The notes: a model not told the origin generated them from the sequence alone. A stretch of DNA of 64,000 nt from Subdoligranulum variabile (GCA_003343905.1 QAKI01000048.1:20683-84682); one strand, 5' to 3'. Counted from the stretch's first letter, positions 1-8,230 are shown. Program-made: numbers and translations.

Positions 1-83
1 ATTTTGGCTGTGATCTCCGCCACCACGTCCGGGAGCGTATGCTCCGAGCGGTAGCAGGGGATCACATAGGAGATTTTCTGCAT
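1..83 (-). CDS. Family 2 glycosyltransferase, N-terminal fragment (runs off window)
   Basis: The 27 visible residues open MQKISYVIPCYRSEHTL, the first beta strand and the IPCYR/E signature of GT-A fold family 2 glycosyltransferases, which transfer a sugar from a nucleotide donor at the cytoplasmic face of the membrane. ATG is at 83 with AAGGG a few bases upstream. It lies 14 bp after a multi-pass membrane protein gene on the same strand, so it is probably the last visible gene of the wecE-led glycan operon. Substrate cannot be told from this fragment. Confidence 0.7.
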   Translation of the reverse strand, partial: MQKISYVIPCYRSEHTLPDVVAEITAK

Positions 84-97
84 TCTGTTTCCCTTCT

Positions 98-1612
98 TTA
101 TTCCTGGGCGGCGTCCGGCCGCTCGTAGACGATCAGATCCTGGGTGGAGACCAGCGCCTGCCAGCCGTCGGCCAACAGCCGGGCTTCGGCGTCGGTGCCA
201 TGGCCCACCATGGCATAGCGCGAATGGACCGGGTTGGCCGGGTCGGCGATGTAGGTATTGAAGTCAAATTCAATGCCCATGCCCGCCGGAACCCCGTACA
301 GATACCCGTGGAACACCCCGTCGTCGTAGGCGTAGGCCAGCGTATGGTCCCAGGGGTCATCCCCCTGCACGGCCTGCTGGCTTTCGGTCAGGGCCTGTTC
401 CACCGCCGTGACCTGATCGCCCATTTCGGGGAACCAGGTGGACAGGCTGCTGCGCTGCACGTTCAGCGGCAGCACCAGCAAAGCCAGCACCGGCAGGTAA
501 ACCACCGCCCGCCGGGAATCCTCCACCGCCAGCGCCCCCAGCATCAGCACGCAGAGCAGCGTCAGGTGGCGGGGCGCGATGTTGTACATAAACACGAGCA
601 CCAGCGCGATGGCCCCCGCGCAGAACAGCGCACAGGCCTTGAACCGCCAGGGGCCGCCATGGCGCACATCCCACACAAGGCAGGCCGCCACGACCAGCAG
701 CAGCACGAAAAACGCCACGCAGCCCACGCCCACATACTGCGGGTCGCCCTGCAGCGTGGGCACGATGCTCAGCCAGGCCGTGTGCAGTTCCCGGCCCGCG
801 CGTTCCAGTTCATACTGGACGGCCCCGACCGGGTCGCCGCCCAGCAGCAGCCGCAGCCCGGCAAAATCCATGCCGCCGCTGCTGAAATAGGGCGCGGAGA
901 GCTGCGTCATCGAGAACAGCGCCGCCCCAAAGCTGACCGCCGCCGCGCCCAGACAGACGCCCCGGCGGCGCGGGGCTTTCCACACGGCCACCAGCGGGAA
1001 CACAAAGAACAGCAGCGCATAGGGGCGGAAGATCGTTTCCAGCGCGCAGGCGATCAGGGCCGCCGCCAGCCAGCCGCGGGAACCGCGGCGGCACAGGGCG
1101 GCGGACGCCCCCACGATCAGGAAGGTAAGCGCGTAGTGCAGCGGTTCCGACCCGCCGGTAAAGCCTGCGTCCACCGGCGACCACAGGCAGACCAGCGCGG
1201 CCACAAAGGCCAAAATCTGCCAGATCTTCAGCCGGGCCGCCCAGGCAAACAGCGCGATACCCGCCGCCGTGAACACCAGGTTGCACCAGAACACCGTGTT
1301 CACCCCGGCGCCGAACACAAAGCCCGGCAGCGCGTACATCCACATGAGCAACGGCCCCCAGGTGCCGTAGCGCCCCAGGGCGGCGTGGGTCTCGTCATAG
1401 CCGAAGTAGCCCTGAGGCCCGCCGTGGGTGATCACGCTGACCACCTGACGGTTATAGATCACTTCATCGTTGTCCATATTGGGGGCCAGCCAGACATCCT
1501 GCAGCGGGGTGCGGTAGGCCAGCGTATAGAACCCCAGCACGAACACGACCGCCCCCAGCACGCAAAGCCACAGCGGGGGCGTCTTTTTCAGGATCGTTTT
1601 CCAGTTTTTCAC
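98..1612 (-). CDS. Multi-pass GT-C-like membrane protein (glycan assembly), copy 1
   Basis: 504 residues with about ten hydrophobic segments. After TM1 an extracytoplasmic loop carries DNDEVIYNRQ, resembling the acidic loop-1 motif of GT-C glycosyltransferases (PMT/ArnT-like), which use polyprenyl-phosphate sugars outside the membrane. A C-terminal soluble stretch holds DDPWDHTLAYAYDDG. The protein at 2161-3669 is a clear paralogue with the same landmarks (DEVVY, GGAPQGYFGFNESHA, EDPWDHTIAYS). It overlaps the upstream GNAT gene by 4 bp (ATGA), so the two are translationally coupled. No exact family name is certain; the glycosyltransferase role is inferred from fold-like features and context. 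Confidence 0.7.
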   Translation of the reverse strand: MKNWKTILKKTPPLWLCVLGAVVFVLGFYTLAYRTPLQDVWLAPNMDNDEVIYNRQVVSVITHGGPQGYFGYDETHAALGRYGTWGPLLMWMYALPGFVFGAGVNTVFWCNLVFTAAGIALFAWAARLKIWQILAFVAALVCLWSPVDAGFTGGSEPLHYALTFLIVGASAALCRRGSRGWLAAALIACALETIFRPYALLFFVFPLVAVWKAPRRRGVCLGAAAVSFGAALFSMTQLSAPYFSSGGMDFAGLRLLLGGDPVGAVQYELERAGRELHTAWLSIVPTLQGDPQYVGVGCVAFFVLLLVVAACLVWDVRHGGPWRFKACALFCAGAIALVLVFMYNIAPRHLTLLCVLMLGALAVEDSRRAVVYLPVLALLVLPLNVQRSSLSTWFPEMGDQVTAVEQALTESQQAVQGDDPWDHTLAYAYDDGVFHGYLYGVPAGMGIEFDFNTYIADPANPVHSRYAMVGHGTDAEARLLADGWQALVSTQDLIVYERPDAAQE

Positions 1613-2148
1613 AGTGTCGATTCCCCTGCCAGTTTTGCCATGAACACCACGTCCCGGTAACGCCCGTCCAGCAAAACCATATCGTGAAACGTCCCTTCCA
1701 CCGCAAAACCGGCCTTTTCATAGCTGCGGCGGGCGGGCAGATTGTCGGCCAGCAGGCGCAGGCTGATCCGGTGCAGCCCCAGGTGCGCAAAGCCGAATGC
1801 GGTGAACAGGCGGGCGGTCTCGGTGCCGATACCGCGGCCGCGGGCGTCCTCCTCCCCGATAAAAATGCCGTATTCCGCGCTGTGGTTCACCGGGTCCACA
1901 TCACGGAAATAGACCGACCCCACCGGGCGGCCCGTGGCCTTTTCTTCGATCATATACTGCACCACCTGCCCGGTCGCCACCTTGGTGGCCAGCCAGTTGC
2001 GGTGCATTTCCGGCGTGAACGGTTCGCGGAAAATAAAGTTCCGCATCACGGACGGCGTGTTCCGCCACCGCACGATCCAGTCGGTGTCAGCCTCCGTTAT
2101 GGGGCGCAGGCACACCTGCTCCCCCGTGATGCACGGCAAAACGTCCAT
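1609..2148 (-). CDS. GNAT N-acetyltransferase, RimJ/RimL type, possibly sugar N-acetyltransferase
   Basis: 179 residues. The fold is that of RimL/SpeG-like GNATs: VCLRPITEADTDWIVRWRN at the start, a central beta-4 strand, the acetyl-CoA pyrophosphate loop EDARGRGIGTETARL, then LADNLPARRSYEKAGF near the C terminus. It sits between two GT-C-like genes and downstream of wecE. Since WecE makes dTDP-4-amino-4,6-dideoxygalactose, this enzyme may N-acetylate that amine, as the unrelated-in-sequence WecD does in enterobacteria; this is inference from context. RBS is GGAGG in AAGGAGGCAGAAA, directly before ATG at 2148. Confidence 0.8.
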   Translation of the reverse strand: MDVLPCITGEQVCLRPITEADTDWIVRWRNTPSVMRNFIFREPFTPEMHRNWLATKVATGQVVQYMIEEKATGRPVGSVYFRDVDPVNHSAEYGIFIGEEDARGRGIGTETARLFTAFGFAHLGLHRISLRLLADNLPARRSYEKAGFAVEGTFHDMVLLDGRYRDVVFMAKLAGESTL

Positions 2149-2160
2149 TTTCTGCCTCCT

Positions 2161-3669
2161 TCAAGATCGTTCGTACACAGTGGCATACTCGCCCTGGAAC
2201 AGCAGCGTCCAGCCTTCCGCCAGAAGGCGCTGTTCCAGTTCGCTGCCCGCGCCCGTCATCATATAGCGGGAATGGATCGCGTGCGCCGGGTCCAGCAGGT
2301 AGCCTACCTCGTCAAATTGCAGGCCCATGCCGTCCGGCGCGGCGTACAGCATGCCCACATGGGCGCTGTCGCCAAAGGAATAGGCGATCGTATGGTCCCA
2401 GGGGTCCTCGCTTTCCACGGCCTGCTGGCTTTCAGCCAGCGCCGTGTGCAGGGCGGTCAGTTCCCCGTCGATGGCTGCATGGTAGCCCGGCATGCCGAAG
2501 CCTCCATTGGCGGTCAGCGCCAGCACGCCCGCCGCCGTCAGGCAGGCGGTCACCGCCGCCGTGCCCAGGGCCGGGCGCGGGCTTTCCAGCACCAGCGCCG
2601 CCAGCAGCAGCAGGTCCAGCACCAGCGTGTGGCGGGACGCCTCGGTGATGCGGTACATCAGCATCAGCGCCAGGAAGATCACCACCGCCGCCACGGCGGC
2701 GCAGGCTTTCCAGAACACCGGGCGCTTTTTATACAGGTCCCACGCCAGACAGCCCAGCGTGACCGCCAGCAGCAGGAAAAAGGTCAGATAATAGCCGCCC
2801 CCCTGCCCGGCCAGCGCACCGGCGACCTCCTGCCCCACCTGGGTGAAGGCGGTCAGCAGCTTGTGGGCGGTGTATTTGACCGCCGAGATCACCTGCAGGT
2901 GCGCCAGCATCCGCAGCGGTTCGGTATCCACGTTGGTAAAGAAGTAGGGCGCGTAGCACTTGGCCATCAGGAACAGCGTGCCCGCCAGCGAAGCGCCCGC
3001 CCCCGCCAGACAGCCCAGCACCGCGCGCCGCCGGGGCCAGGCCAGCACCAGCGGGTAGAGCCAGAGCACGGCGTTATAGGGCCGTACCAGCGTGGCCACG
3101 GCGCACAGCAGCCCCAGCGCCGCCCAGGCCGGGCGGCGGCCGGAGCGGCGCACCAGCACCGCCGTGCCGGTGACCGCCAGCACCAGCGCGTAGTGCAGCG
3201 GTTCCTGCATGGCGGAAAAGATATAGCGGATGGGCACGTTCAGGCAGGCCAGCACCGCGGCAAACGCCGCCTGCTGCCACACTTTCAGCCGGGCTGCCCG
3301 GGCAAAGACCAGCCACCCGGCCACGGCAAAGAGCAGATTGCACCACACGAAGGCGTTCTGCCCGCGCAGGAAAAAGCCCGGCACAGCATAGACCCAGAAC
3401 ACCGCCGGGCCCCAGGCCGCGAAGGTGCCGATCTCCGCGTGGGATTCGTTGAAGCCGAAGTACCCCTGGGGCGCGCCGCCCTGCACCACAGCGGCAAGCT
3501 GCTTGCTGTAGACGACCTCATCGCTCCAGGAGCTGGCGGGCAGGTAGATCTGCGTGACCGGCACTTTATAGACGAACCACTCATACAGCAGCAAAAAGGC
3601 AAGCGCCGCCGCCAGCGTGGCCGCCGCCCCCAGCCACGCCCGCTTACTGCCCGTAGAACGCCAGAACAT
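2161..3669 (-). CDS. Multi-pass GT-C-like membrane protein (glycan assembly), copy 2
   Basis: 502 residues, about ten TM segments, paralogue of 98-1612 with the same loop-1 motif (SWSDEVVYSKQ) and the same C-terminal DPWDHT block. Its ATG at 3669 lies 26 bp inside the end of wecE, so the genes are coupled; the SD there is weak, which fits reinitiation. Two paralogues in one operon suggest two successive sugar additions or two acceptor specificities, but this is not shown by sequence. Exact substrate unknown. Confidence 0.7.
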   Translation of the reverse strand: MFWRSTGSKRAWLGAAATLAAALAFLLLYEWFVYKVPVTQIYLPASSWSDEVVYSKQLAAVVQGGAPQGYFGFNESHAEIGTFAAWGPAVFWVYAVPGFFLRGQNAFVWCNLLFAVAGWLVFARAARLKVWQQAAFAAVLACLNVPIRYIFSAMQEPLHYALVLAVTGTAVLVRRSGRRPAWAALGLLCAVATLVRPYNAVLWLYPLVLAWPRRRAVLGCLAGAGASLAGTLFLMAKCYAPYFFTNVDTEPLRMLAHLQVISAVKYTAHKLLTAFTQVGQEVAGALAGQGGGYYLTFFLLLAVTLGCLAWDLYKKRPVFWKACAAVAAVVIFLALMLMYRITEASRHTLVLDLLLLAALVLESPRPALGTAAVTACLTAAGVLALTANGGFGMPGYHAAIDGELTALHTALAESQQAVESEDPWDHTIAYSFGDSAHVGMLYAAPDGMGLQFDEVGYLLDPAHAIHSRYMMTGAGSELEQRLLAEGWTLLFQGEYATVYERS

Positions 3670-4774
3670 TCTGGATGACCTGCGCGCGGTCGGCTTCCGT
3701 CAGACCGTAGTAGAGCGGCAGCCGCACCAGACGCTCGCTCTCTTTCGTGGTGTAGCGGTCCTCCCCGTCGAAGCGGCCGAACTTGAGGCCCGCCGGGGCG
3801 GAATGCAGCGGGATGTAGTGGAACACGGCCAGGATATCGTGTTCTTTCAGGTATCGGATCAGCGCGGTGCGCTCCGCCAGGTCCCTGCACTTGATATAGA
3901 ACATATGGGCGTTGTGCACGCAGCCGTCAGGGATGACCGGCAGTTCCACCTTCCCGGCCTGCGCCAGCGGCTGGAACGCCTGCCAGTAGGCGTTCCAGGT
4001 GTTCATGCGGTCGTCGTTGATCTCGTCCGCATGGAGCAGCTGCGCCCACAGGTAGGCCGCGTTGAGTTCGCTGGGCAGGTAGCTGTCGCCAAAGTCCACC
4101 CAGGTGTACTTGTCCACCTGGCCGCGGAAGAAGCGGGCGCGGTTGGTGCCTTTTTCCCGCAGGATCTCGGCCCGCTCATTGTAGGCGGGGTTGTTGATGA
4201 CCAGCGCACCGCCCTCGCCCATGGAATAGTTCTTGGTCTCGTGGAAGGAATAGCAGCCGAAGTCCCCGATGGTGCCCAGCGGCTTGCCCTTGTAGCTGCT
4301 CATGACGCCCTGGGCGGCATCTTCCACCACCATCAGGTCATGGCGGCGGGCGATGTCCATGATGGCGTCCATCTCGCAGGCGACGCCCGCATAATGCACG
4401 ACCATGATGACCTTCGTGCGGTCGGTGATGGCCGCTTCGATCTTGCTTTCGTCGATGTTCATGGTATCGGGGCGGATGTCCACGAACACCAGCTTCGCCC
4501 CCGCCAGCACAGCGGACGTGGCGGTGCTGGAGAACGTATAGCTGGGCAGGATCACCTCGTCCCCCGGTTTCAGGTCGCACAGCAGCATGGCCATATCCAG
4601 CGCCGTGGTGCCGCTGGTGGTCAGCAGGACCTTCTGCGCGTGGAAGCGTTCCTCCAGCCAGGCGTTGCATTTTTTGGTAAAGGCCCCGTCGCCGCAGATC
4701 TTATGCGAGTCGATGGCCTGTTTGACATAGTCCAGTTCATCCCCGACGCAGGGGGGCACATTGAAAGGGATCAT
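3644..4774 (-). CDS. wecE: dTDP-4-amino-4,6-dideoxygalactose transaminase
   Basis: 376 residues, the same length as enterobacterial WecE/RffA and recognisably colinear with it: starts MIPFNVPP, and contains YAGVACEMD, VEDAAQGVMS, GCYSFHETKNY, REKGTNRARFFRGQVDKYTW and HYIPLH. It is a PLP-dependent DegT/DnrJ/EryC1 aminotransferase that converts dTDP-4-keto-6-deoxyglucose to dTDP-Fuc4N using glutamate. K181 in HETKN is the expected Schiff-base lysine and D152 the ring-nitrogen aspartate. The open frame extends upstream to 5335 but homology, the MIPFN start and the promoter at 4853-4881 place the true start at 4774. First gene of a minus-strand glycan operon. Confidence 0.95.
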   Translation of the reverse strand: MIPFNVPPCVGDELDYVKQAIDSHKICGDGAFTKKCNAWLEERFHAQKVLLTTSGTTALDMAMLLCDLKPGDEVILPSYTFSSTATSAVLAGAKLVFVDIRPDTMNIDESKIEAAITDRTKVIMVVHYAGVACEMDAIMDIARRHDLMVVEDAAQGVMSSYKGKPLGTIGDFGCYSFHETKNYSMGEGGALVINNPAYNERAEILREKGTNRARFFRGQVDKYTWVDFGDSYLPSELNAAYLWAQLLHADEINDDRMNTWNAYWQAFQPLAQAGKVELPVIPDGCVHNAHMFYIKCRDLAERTALIRYLKEHDILAVFHYIPLHSAPAGLKFGRFDGEDRYTTKESERLVRLPLYYGLTEADRAQVIQNVLAFYGQ

Positions 4775-4852
4775 GATGGATGCCTTCTTTCCCGAATCGT
4801 TTTGCGGCGGCCCGTTCCCACGCGGGCCCGCCTGCATACCTATACATATACG

Positions 4853-4881
4853 AGTATACCATATCCGCGCGGGGCGTACAA
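4853..4881 (-). promoter_or_regulatory. Promoter of the wecE glycan operon
   Basis: On the minus strand TTGTAC, 17 bp, TATACT, with an extended -10 (TGG before TATACT). It lies 79 bp upstream of the wecE start and nothing else lies between. Confidence 0.75.
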
Positions 4882-4892
4882 CCTTGCGCCGC

Positions 4893-4927
4893 GAAAAAAA
4901 ATCCCGCCCCGGCGCATCCGGGCGGGC
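4893..4927 (-). terminator. Intrinsic terminator after the 164-aa membrane protein gene
   Basis: Minus strand: CCCGCCC, 10-nt loop, GGGCGGG, then A and eight T. It separates the upstream gene (ending at 4984) from the wecE promoter. Confidence 0.75.
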
Positions 4928-4983
4928 AAAAAACAGCGGCGGGGCAGCCCGTGCCGCCCCGCCGTCCGGGTCATGGAGAAATG

Positions 4984-5478
4984 TCACCTGGCAACGCGCG
5001 CGGCGTTGTAGGCCCGCAGCATGCGCCCCGCATACCACAGCAGCACCACGCTGAACGCCACGAAGGCCGCCGAGGCCACCCCCGCCGCCTGCGGCAGAAA
5101 GTGCGTGACGCTGTACACCGCCAGCGGCACCGCGGCCGCCACCAGCATGGCGCGGGCGGGCTGGCCGGTCAGGCGCAGCATCCACAGCACCGTGAGCCAC
5201 AGCAGCCACAGGTCCGCCACGCGCAGCAGCGGCAGCAGCCATACCCAGGCCCCGCCGCTCTGGCTGCCGCAGAGGATCAGTTCCAGCACCAGCTGCCCCG
5301 CGCCGCACAGCAGCGGCGCCACGGTGCGGCGGCAAAGCAGCAGATACCCCACCACCGCCAGTACCGTGAGGGAAAGTTCCTGGATCTCGGTCTGGTCGGG
5401 CACCGCCAGCATGCCCCGCCCCACCGCCGACACGCCGATCAGCAGATACGCCGCCGCCAGCCGGTTTTTCTTTTCCAT
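4984..5478 (-). CDS. Small multi-pass membrane protein, unknown function
   Basis: 164 residues, about five hydrophobic helices, very rich in Leu/Val/Ala, with short basic ends (MEKKNR..., ...RAYNAARVAR). No motif I recognise. ATG at 5478 is preceded by AGAAGG at good distance. It stands alone between two terminators (4893-4927 and 5585-5655), so it appears to be a single-gene transcript. Confidence 0.6.
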   Translation of the reverse strand: MEKKNRLAAAYLLIGVSAVGRGMLAVPDQTEIQELSLTVLAVVGYLLLCRRTVAPLLCGAGQLVLELILCGSQSGGAWVWLLPLLRVADLWLLWLTVLWMLRLTGQPARAMLVAAAVPLAVYSVTHFLPQAAGVASAAFVAFSVVLLWYAGRMLRAYNAARVAR

Positions 5479-5584
5479 CCGTTTTGCCTTCTTTCCGCCC
5501 CGGCTGCCGCCGGGCGCTATACTTTGCCTTTCATCATAGCACGCCCCGCCGCCGCTTGCAAGCGGGGTGCGCCCACGCCCCTAA

Positions 5585-5655
5585 AAAAGCCCAAACGGAC
5601 CAATACCCTGACCGCCGCCGCCTTGGGCGGCCGCCGGGGTATTGATCCGTTTTTG
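5585..5655. terminator. Bidirectional hairpin terminator below the BlaI-type gene
   Basis: Long arms AAACGGA-CAATACCC (5593 on) and GGGTATTG-TCCGTTT (ending 5652) enclose a nested GC stem. T-rich tails follow on both strands (CTTTTTTAG on minus, TTTTT on plus). Confidence 0.7.
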
Positions 5656-5714
5656 CAGCTTTACGCGCCTGCCCGCCTGCGGCGGGAACAGGACGCCTTT
5701 GGCCAAAGGACCGC

Positions 5715-6083
5715 TCAGGCGTTGTTTTCGCGCAGAACGGCGCGCAGTTCTTTCTGCAGGGCCGGCGTAACGTCCGTGCTGCGCAGCAGCGCGGCCAGAA
5801 GGGCCGGGTACTCCTTGGCAGGAAGCTGGCCGGCGATCATGGACGCCAGGTAGTCCGCCTGGGACATGGCCGGTTCAAACGTGCGCGCATAGGTCTTGCC
5901 GCTGCGCTCAAAGCCGGACGCTTTCAGCACGCCTTTTTCCATCAGGCTGTTCAGCATGGAAAAAATCGAGCGTTCTTTCCACTTCCGGTCCACGCAAGTG
6001 GCGATCACCTCGGCTTGCGCCATCGGATGGTCTGCGTGCCAAAAGATCTCCATGATCTGCTGTTCGCTTTTTGTCAGGTGCAT
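5715..6083 (-). CDS. BlaI/MecI/CopY-family transcriptional repressor (orphan)
   Basis: 122 residues, usual family size. The N-terminal winged helix reads LTKSEQQIMEIFWHADHPMAQAEV, then WKERSIFSMLNSLMEKGVLKASG, as in BlaI/MecI (T-x-x-E; V-x-T-x-L-x-R-L-x-x-K-G). Members bind DNA as dimers and are inactivated by proteolysis triggered by a BlaR/MecR sensor protease. No such sensor is adjacent, so the signal is unknown. It has its own promoter and an operator-like dyad over the -10, so autorepression is likely. Confidence 0.85.
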   Translation of the reverse strand: MHLTKSEQQIMEIFWHADHPMAQAEVIATCVDRKWKERSIFSMLNSLMEKGVLKASGFERSGKTYARTFEPAMSQADYLASMIAGQLPAKEYPALLAALLRSTDVTPALQKELRAVLRENNA

Positions 6084-6109
6084 GGCACTCTTTCCCCCTC
6101 GTAACTGTT

Positions 6110-6125
6110 ATACTAAAGATAGTAT
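6110..6125. promoter_or_regulatory. Operator-like dyad overlapping the BlaI-type gene -10
   Basis: Perfect inverted repeat ATACTA-AAGA-TAGTAT, covering the -10 hexamer and start point. BlaI-family operators are short palindromes rich in TA steps; the arms here resemble that type but are not the TACA/TGTA consensus. Confidence 0.55.
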
Positions 6126-6147
6126 CTGCTTTTGGTGCAAATGTCAA
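6119..6147 (-). promoter_or_regulatory. Promoter of the BlaI-type regulator
   Basis: Minus strand TTGACA, 17 bp, TACTAT. Transcription would start near 6112, about 30 nt before ATG at 6083. The rest of the 6148-6342 interval is AT-rich with no gene or clear signal. Confidence 0.85.
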
Positions 6148-6342
6148 TGGTTTCTGCATTATTTTTTCTTGCTCATATTGGTTTTTAATAGTAAATTTAC
6201 ATTATTCACGGTTTTGTCATGTGTCAAAAGCAGTTTCTATTTTTTCGATACACCGCTTTTTTGATTCTCTGCTTTTTTGCCGCTTCCGCCATATTTTCAG
6301 CCGATTTCTATTTTTCCCGACAAAATTGCATGGACAATCTTC

Positions 6343-7056
6343 TCATGAACCGTCCTCTTTCCCCTTTTCCCGCCAGCGGCGGGCCAACTGTTCCACCACC
6401 CGCTTCTCCAAACGGGAAACATAACTGCGGCTGACCCCCAGCCGGGCCGCCACCTGCTGCTGGGTCTGGGGCGGCGCGCCGTCCAGCCCATACCGCCAGG
6501 TGATCAGGCGGCGTTCCCGTTCCGGCAGTGCCCGGATCATCCCCCGCAGCCGCCCGGCCTCCACGCGGCGCTCGCAGTCGTCCTCCATCACCGCCGGGTC
6601 GGGCAGCGTATCGGCCAGCGTGAGCTGCCCGCTGCCGCCCTCCAGCGGTTCCTGTAACGACACCTGATTGCCCTCGCGCCGGGTGCGGCGCAGTTCCATG
6701 CGCAGTTCGTTTTCGATGCAGCGGCTCGCATAGCTGGAAAACTTGCTGGCCCGCGCCGGGTCGAAGGTATCCACCGCCTTGATCAGCCCGATCGTCCCGA
6801 TCGAGATCAGGTCGTCCTGCGCCGCCGTGGCCGCGTAGTATTTCTTCGTCACATGGGCCACCAGCCGCAGATTATGCCGGATCAGCCGGTCCCGTGCCGC
6901 CGCGGCGTCCGGGCCCCCGGCGCGCAGCGCGGCGAAGGCTTCCCGCTCCTTTGCCGGCGTGAGCGGCCGCGGGAAGGAACCGCTTTCCAGATGCAGCGCC
7001 AGATACAGCACATGCCCGGCGGCCGCCTGCAAAAACAAGCCCAGGATCTCCAACAT
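6343..7056 (-). CDS. sigK: Sporulation sigma factor SigK (intact)
   Basis: 237 residues. It matches B. subtilis pro-SigK along its length: hydrophobic N-terminal pro-like segment ending SFPRPLTPAKE, region 1.2/2 with HNLRLVAHVTKKY and DDLISIGTIGLIKAVDTFD, YASRCIENE, and region 4 with QQVAARLGVSRSYVSRLEKR. SigK drives late mother-cell genes (coat and cortex) and is normally activated by SpoIVFB cleavage of the pro-sequence. ATG 7056 is preferred over GTG 7065 because it aligns with pro-SigK and has GGGGGTGGAG upstream. The gene is not split by a skin-like element. No other sporulation gene is in this window. Confidence 0.88.
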   Translation of the reverse strand: MLEILGLFLQAAAGHVLYLALHLESGSFPRPLTPAKEREAFAALRAGGPDAAAARDRLIRHNLRLVAHVTKKYYAATAAQDDLISIGTIGLIKAVDTFDPARASKFSSYASRCIENELRMELRRTRREGNQVSLQEPLEGGSGQLTLADTLPDPAVMEDDCERRVEAGRLRGMIRALPERERRLITWRYGLDGAPPQTQQQVAARLGVSRSYVSRLEKRVVEQLARRWREKGKEDGS

Positions 7057-7180
7057 GCTCTCCACCCCCTGCCCCAGCGTATGCGGCCCTTTGCCCCGTT
7101 ATGCGCCAAAAATGGACAAGACCCGCCCGCTTCCCGCCTTTTGGACTGACACGAATTCCCTACCCAAAGCCGCCAAAATA

Positions 7181-7189
7181 TGGTACACT
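7181..7189 (+). promoter_or_regulatory. Extended -10 promoter of the RmlD-like gene
   Basis: TGG-TACACT with only a weak -35. The transcript would begin near 7196 and includes a small hairpin (GGACCC at 7200, GGGTCC at 7212) just before the AAGGAGG ribosome site at 7224. Confidence 0.6.
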
Positions 7190-7239
7190 GACAACAGCCG
7201 GACCCCGCTGCGGGTCCGCCGCCAAGGAGGTCATAGATT

Positions 7240-8088
7240 ATGAAACGGGTTCTCGTCACCGGCGCGGGCGGTTTTGTGGGGTCGCGCATCCTGCAGCAAC
7301 TGCGCGCGCAGTTGAAACTGACGGCGTTCCCCCGCGGGATGCTGGCGCAGGCCACCGAAGAAGAAATTCTCCGCTTCGTGCAGCAGGTCCAGCCGGACTC
7401 TGTGCTGCACACGGCGGCGCTGTCCGACACCGGCTACTGCGAACAGCACCCCGAAGAATCCTACCGCGCCAACGTGGAGGTCCCCGTCTGGCTGGCGCGG
7501 GCCGCGCGCCGGGCCGGGGCCGGGCTGGTGCTGTTCAGTTCCGATCAGGTCTACACCGGGCTGCCGGGCTGCGCCCCGTGGACCGAGGACGCCCCCCTGC
7601 ACCCCGCCAACGTCTACGGGCGGCACAAGCTGCTGGCCGAACAGCAGGTGCTGGACCTGCTGCCGCAGGCGGTCTGCCTGCGCGCTACATGGATGTACGA
7701 TCTGCCCGGCTACGGGCTGCCCATCCGCGGCAACCTGCCGTTGAATCTGGTGCGCGCCGCGCTGGGCGGGCAGACGCTCTCGTTCTCCCGCCAGGACTAC
7801 CGGGGCGTCACATATGTGCGTCAGGCCGTGCAAAATCTGCTGCCCGCGCTCTCGCTGCCGGGCGGGGTCTACAACTTCGGCAGCGAAAGCGACGGCGATA
7901 TGTTCACCACCGCCCAGGCGTTCTGCACCATGCTGAATGTTGCGCCCCGGCTGGAAGCCGCCGACTGGTCGCGCTGCCTTGCCATGGACACCCGCAAGGC
8001 GCAGGCGGGCGGGCTGCATTTTGACACCACCTGCGCGGCGCTGGCCCGCTGCCTGCGGGATTACGGCCTGGAACCCGGCCAGCCGTGA
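7240..8088 (+). CDS. Extended SDR, dTDP-4-dehydrorhamnose reductase (RmlD)-like
   Basis: 282 residues. The Rossmann motif GAGGFVGSRI at the N terminus, HTAAL, FSSDQVYTG and YGRHKLLAEQ (Tyr and Lys of the YxxxK pair) are those of RmlD/NAD-dependent epimerase-type SDRs. RmlD reduces dTDP-4-keto-rhamnose to dTDP-rhamnose; members of this subfamily also include MAT2B-like proteins, so the reaction is not certain. rmlA/B/C are not adjacent. AAGGAGG 9 nt before ATG fixes the start. Confidence 0.8.
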   Translation: MKRVLVTGAGGFVGSRILQQLRAQLKLTAFPRGMLAQATEEEILRFVQQVQPDSVLHTAALSDTGYCEQHPEESYRANVEVPVWLARAARRAGAGLVLFSSDQVYTGLPGCAPWTEDAPLHPANVYGRHKLLAEQQVLDLLPQAVCLRATWMYDLPGYGLPIRGNLPLNLVRAALGGQTLSFSRQDYRGVTYVRQAVQNLLPALSLPGGVYNFGSESDGDMFTTAQAFCTMLNVAPRLEAADWSRCLAMDTRKAQAGGLHFDTTCAALARCLRDYGLEPGQP

Positions 8089-8164
8089 GCCGCCATCTTT
8101 GCACAGTTGTTCGATAGGCCGTCGCTTTTCACAAAAATCTCAGGATATTTACCTAAAGTTTTAC

Positions 8165-8193
8165 TTGACATTCGGCCCCGTTCGCCTTATTCT
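8165..8193 (+). promoter_or_regulatory. Promoter of the alcohol/aldehyde dehydrogenase operon
   Basis: TTGACA, 17 bp, TATTCT, about 37 bp before the GTG start at 8231. Confidence 0.85.
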
Positions 8194-8230
8194 AAACAAA
8201 GATGTGCGTATCGGGAAAGGATGAGGTCAA

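Noticed and set aside
200..1660. Long plus-strand frame (486 codons) opposite the GT-C-like gene
   Set aside because: Shadow of a GC-rich gene on the other strand; composition is His/Gln/Arg-rich without motifs. The same holds for the long antisense frames opposite leuS, smc, topA and metG.
4774..5335. N-terminal extension of wecE
   Set aside because: The frame is open but crosses the wecE promoter and an upstream terminator, and WecE homologues start at MIPF.
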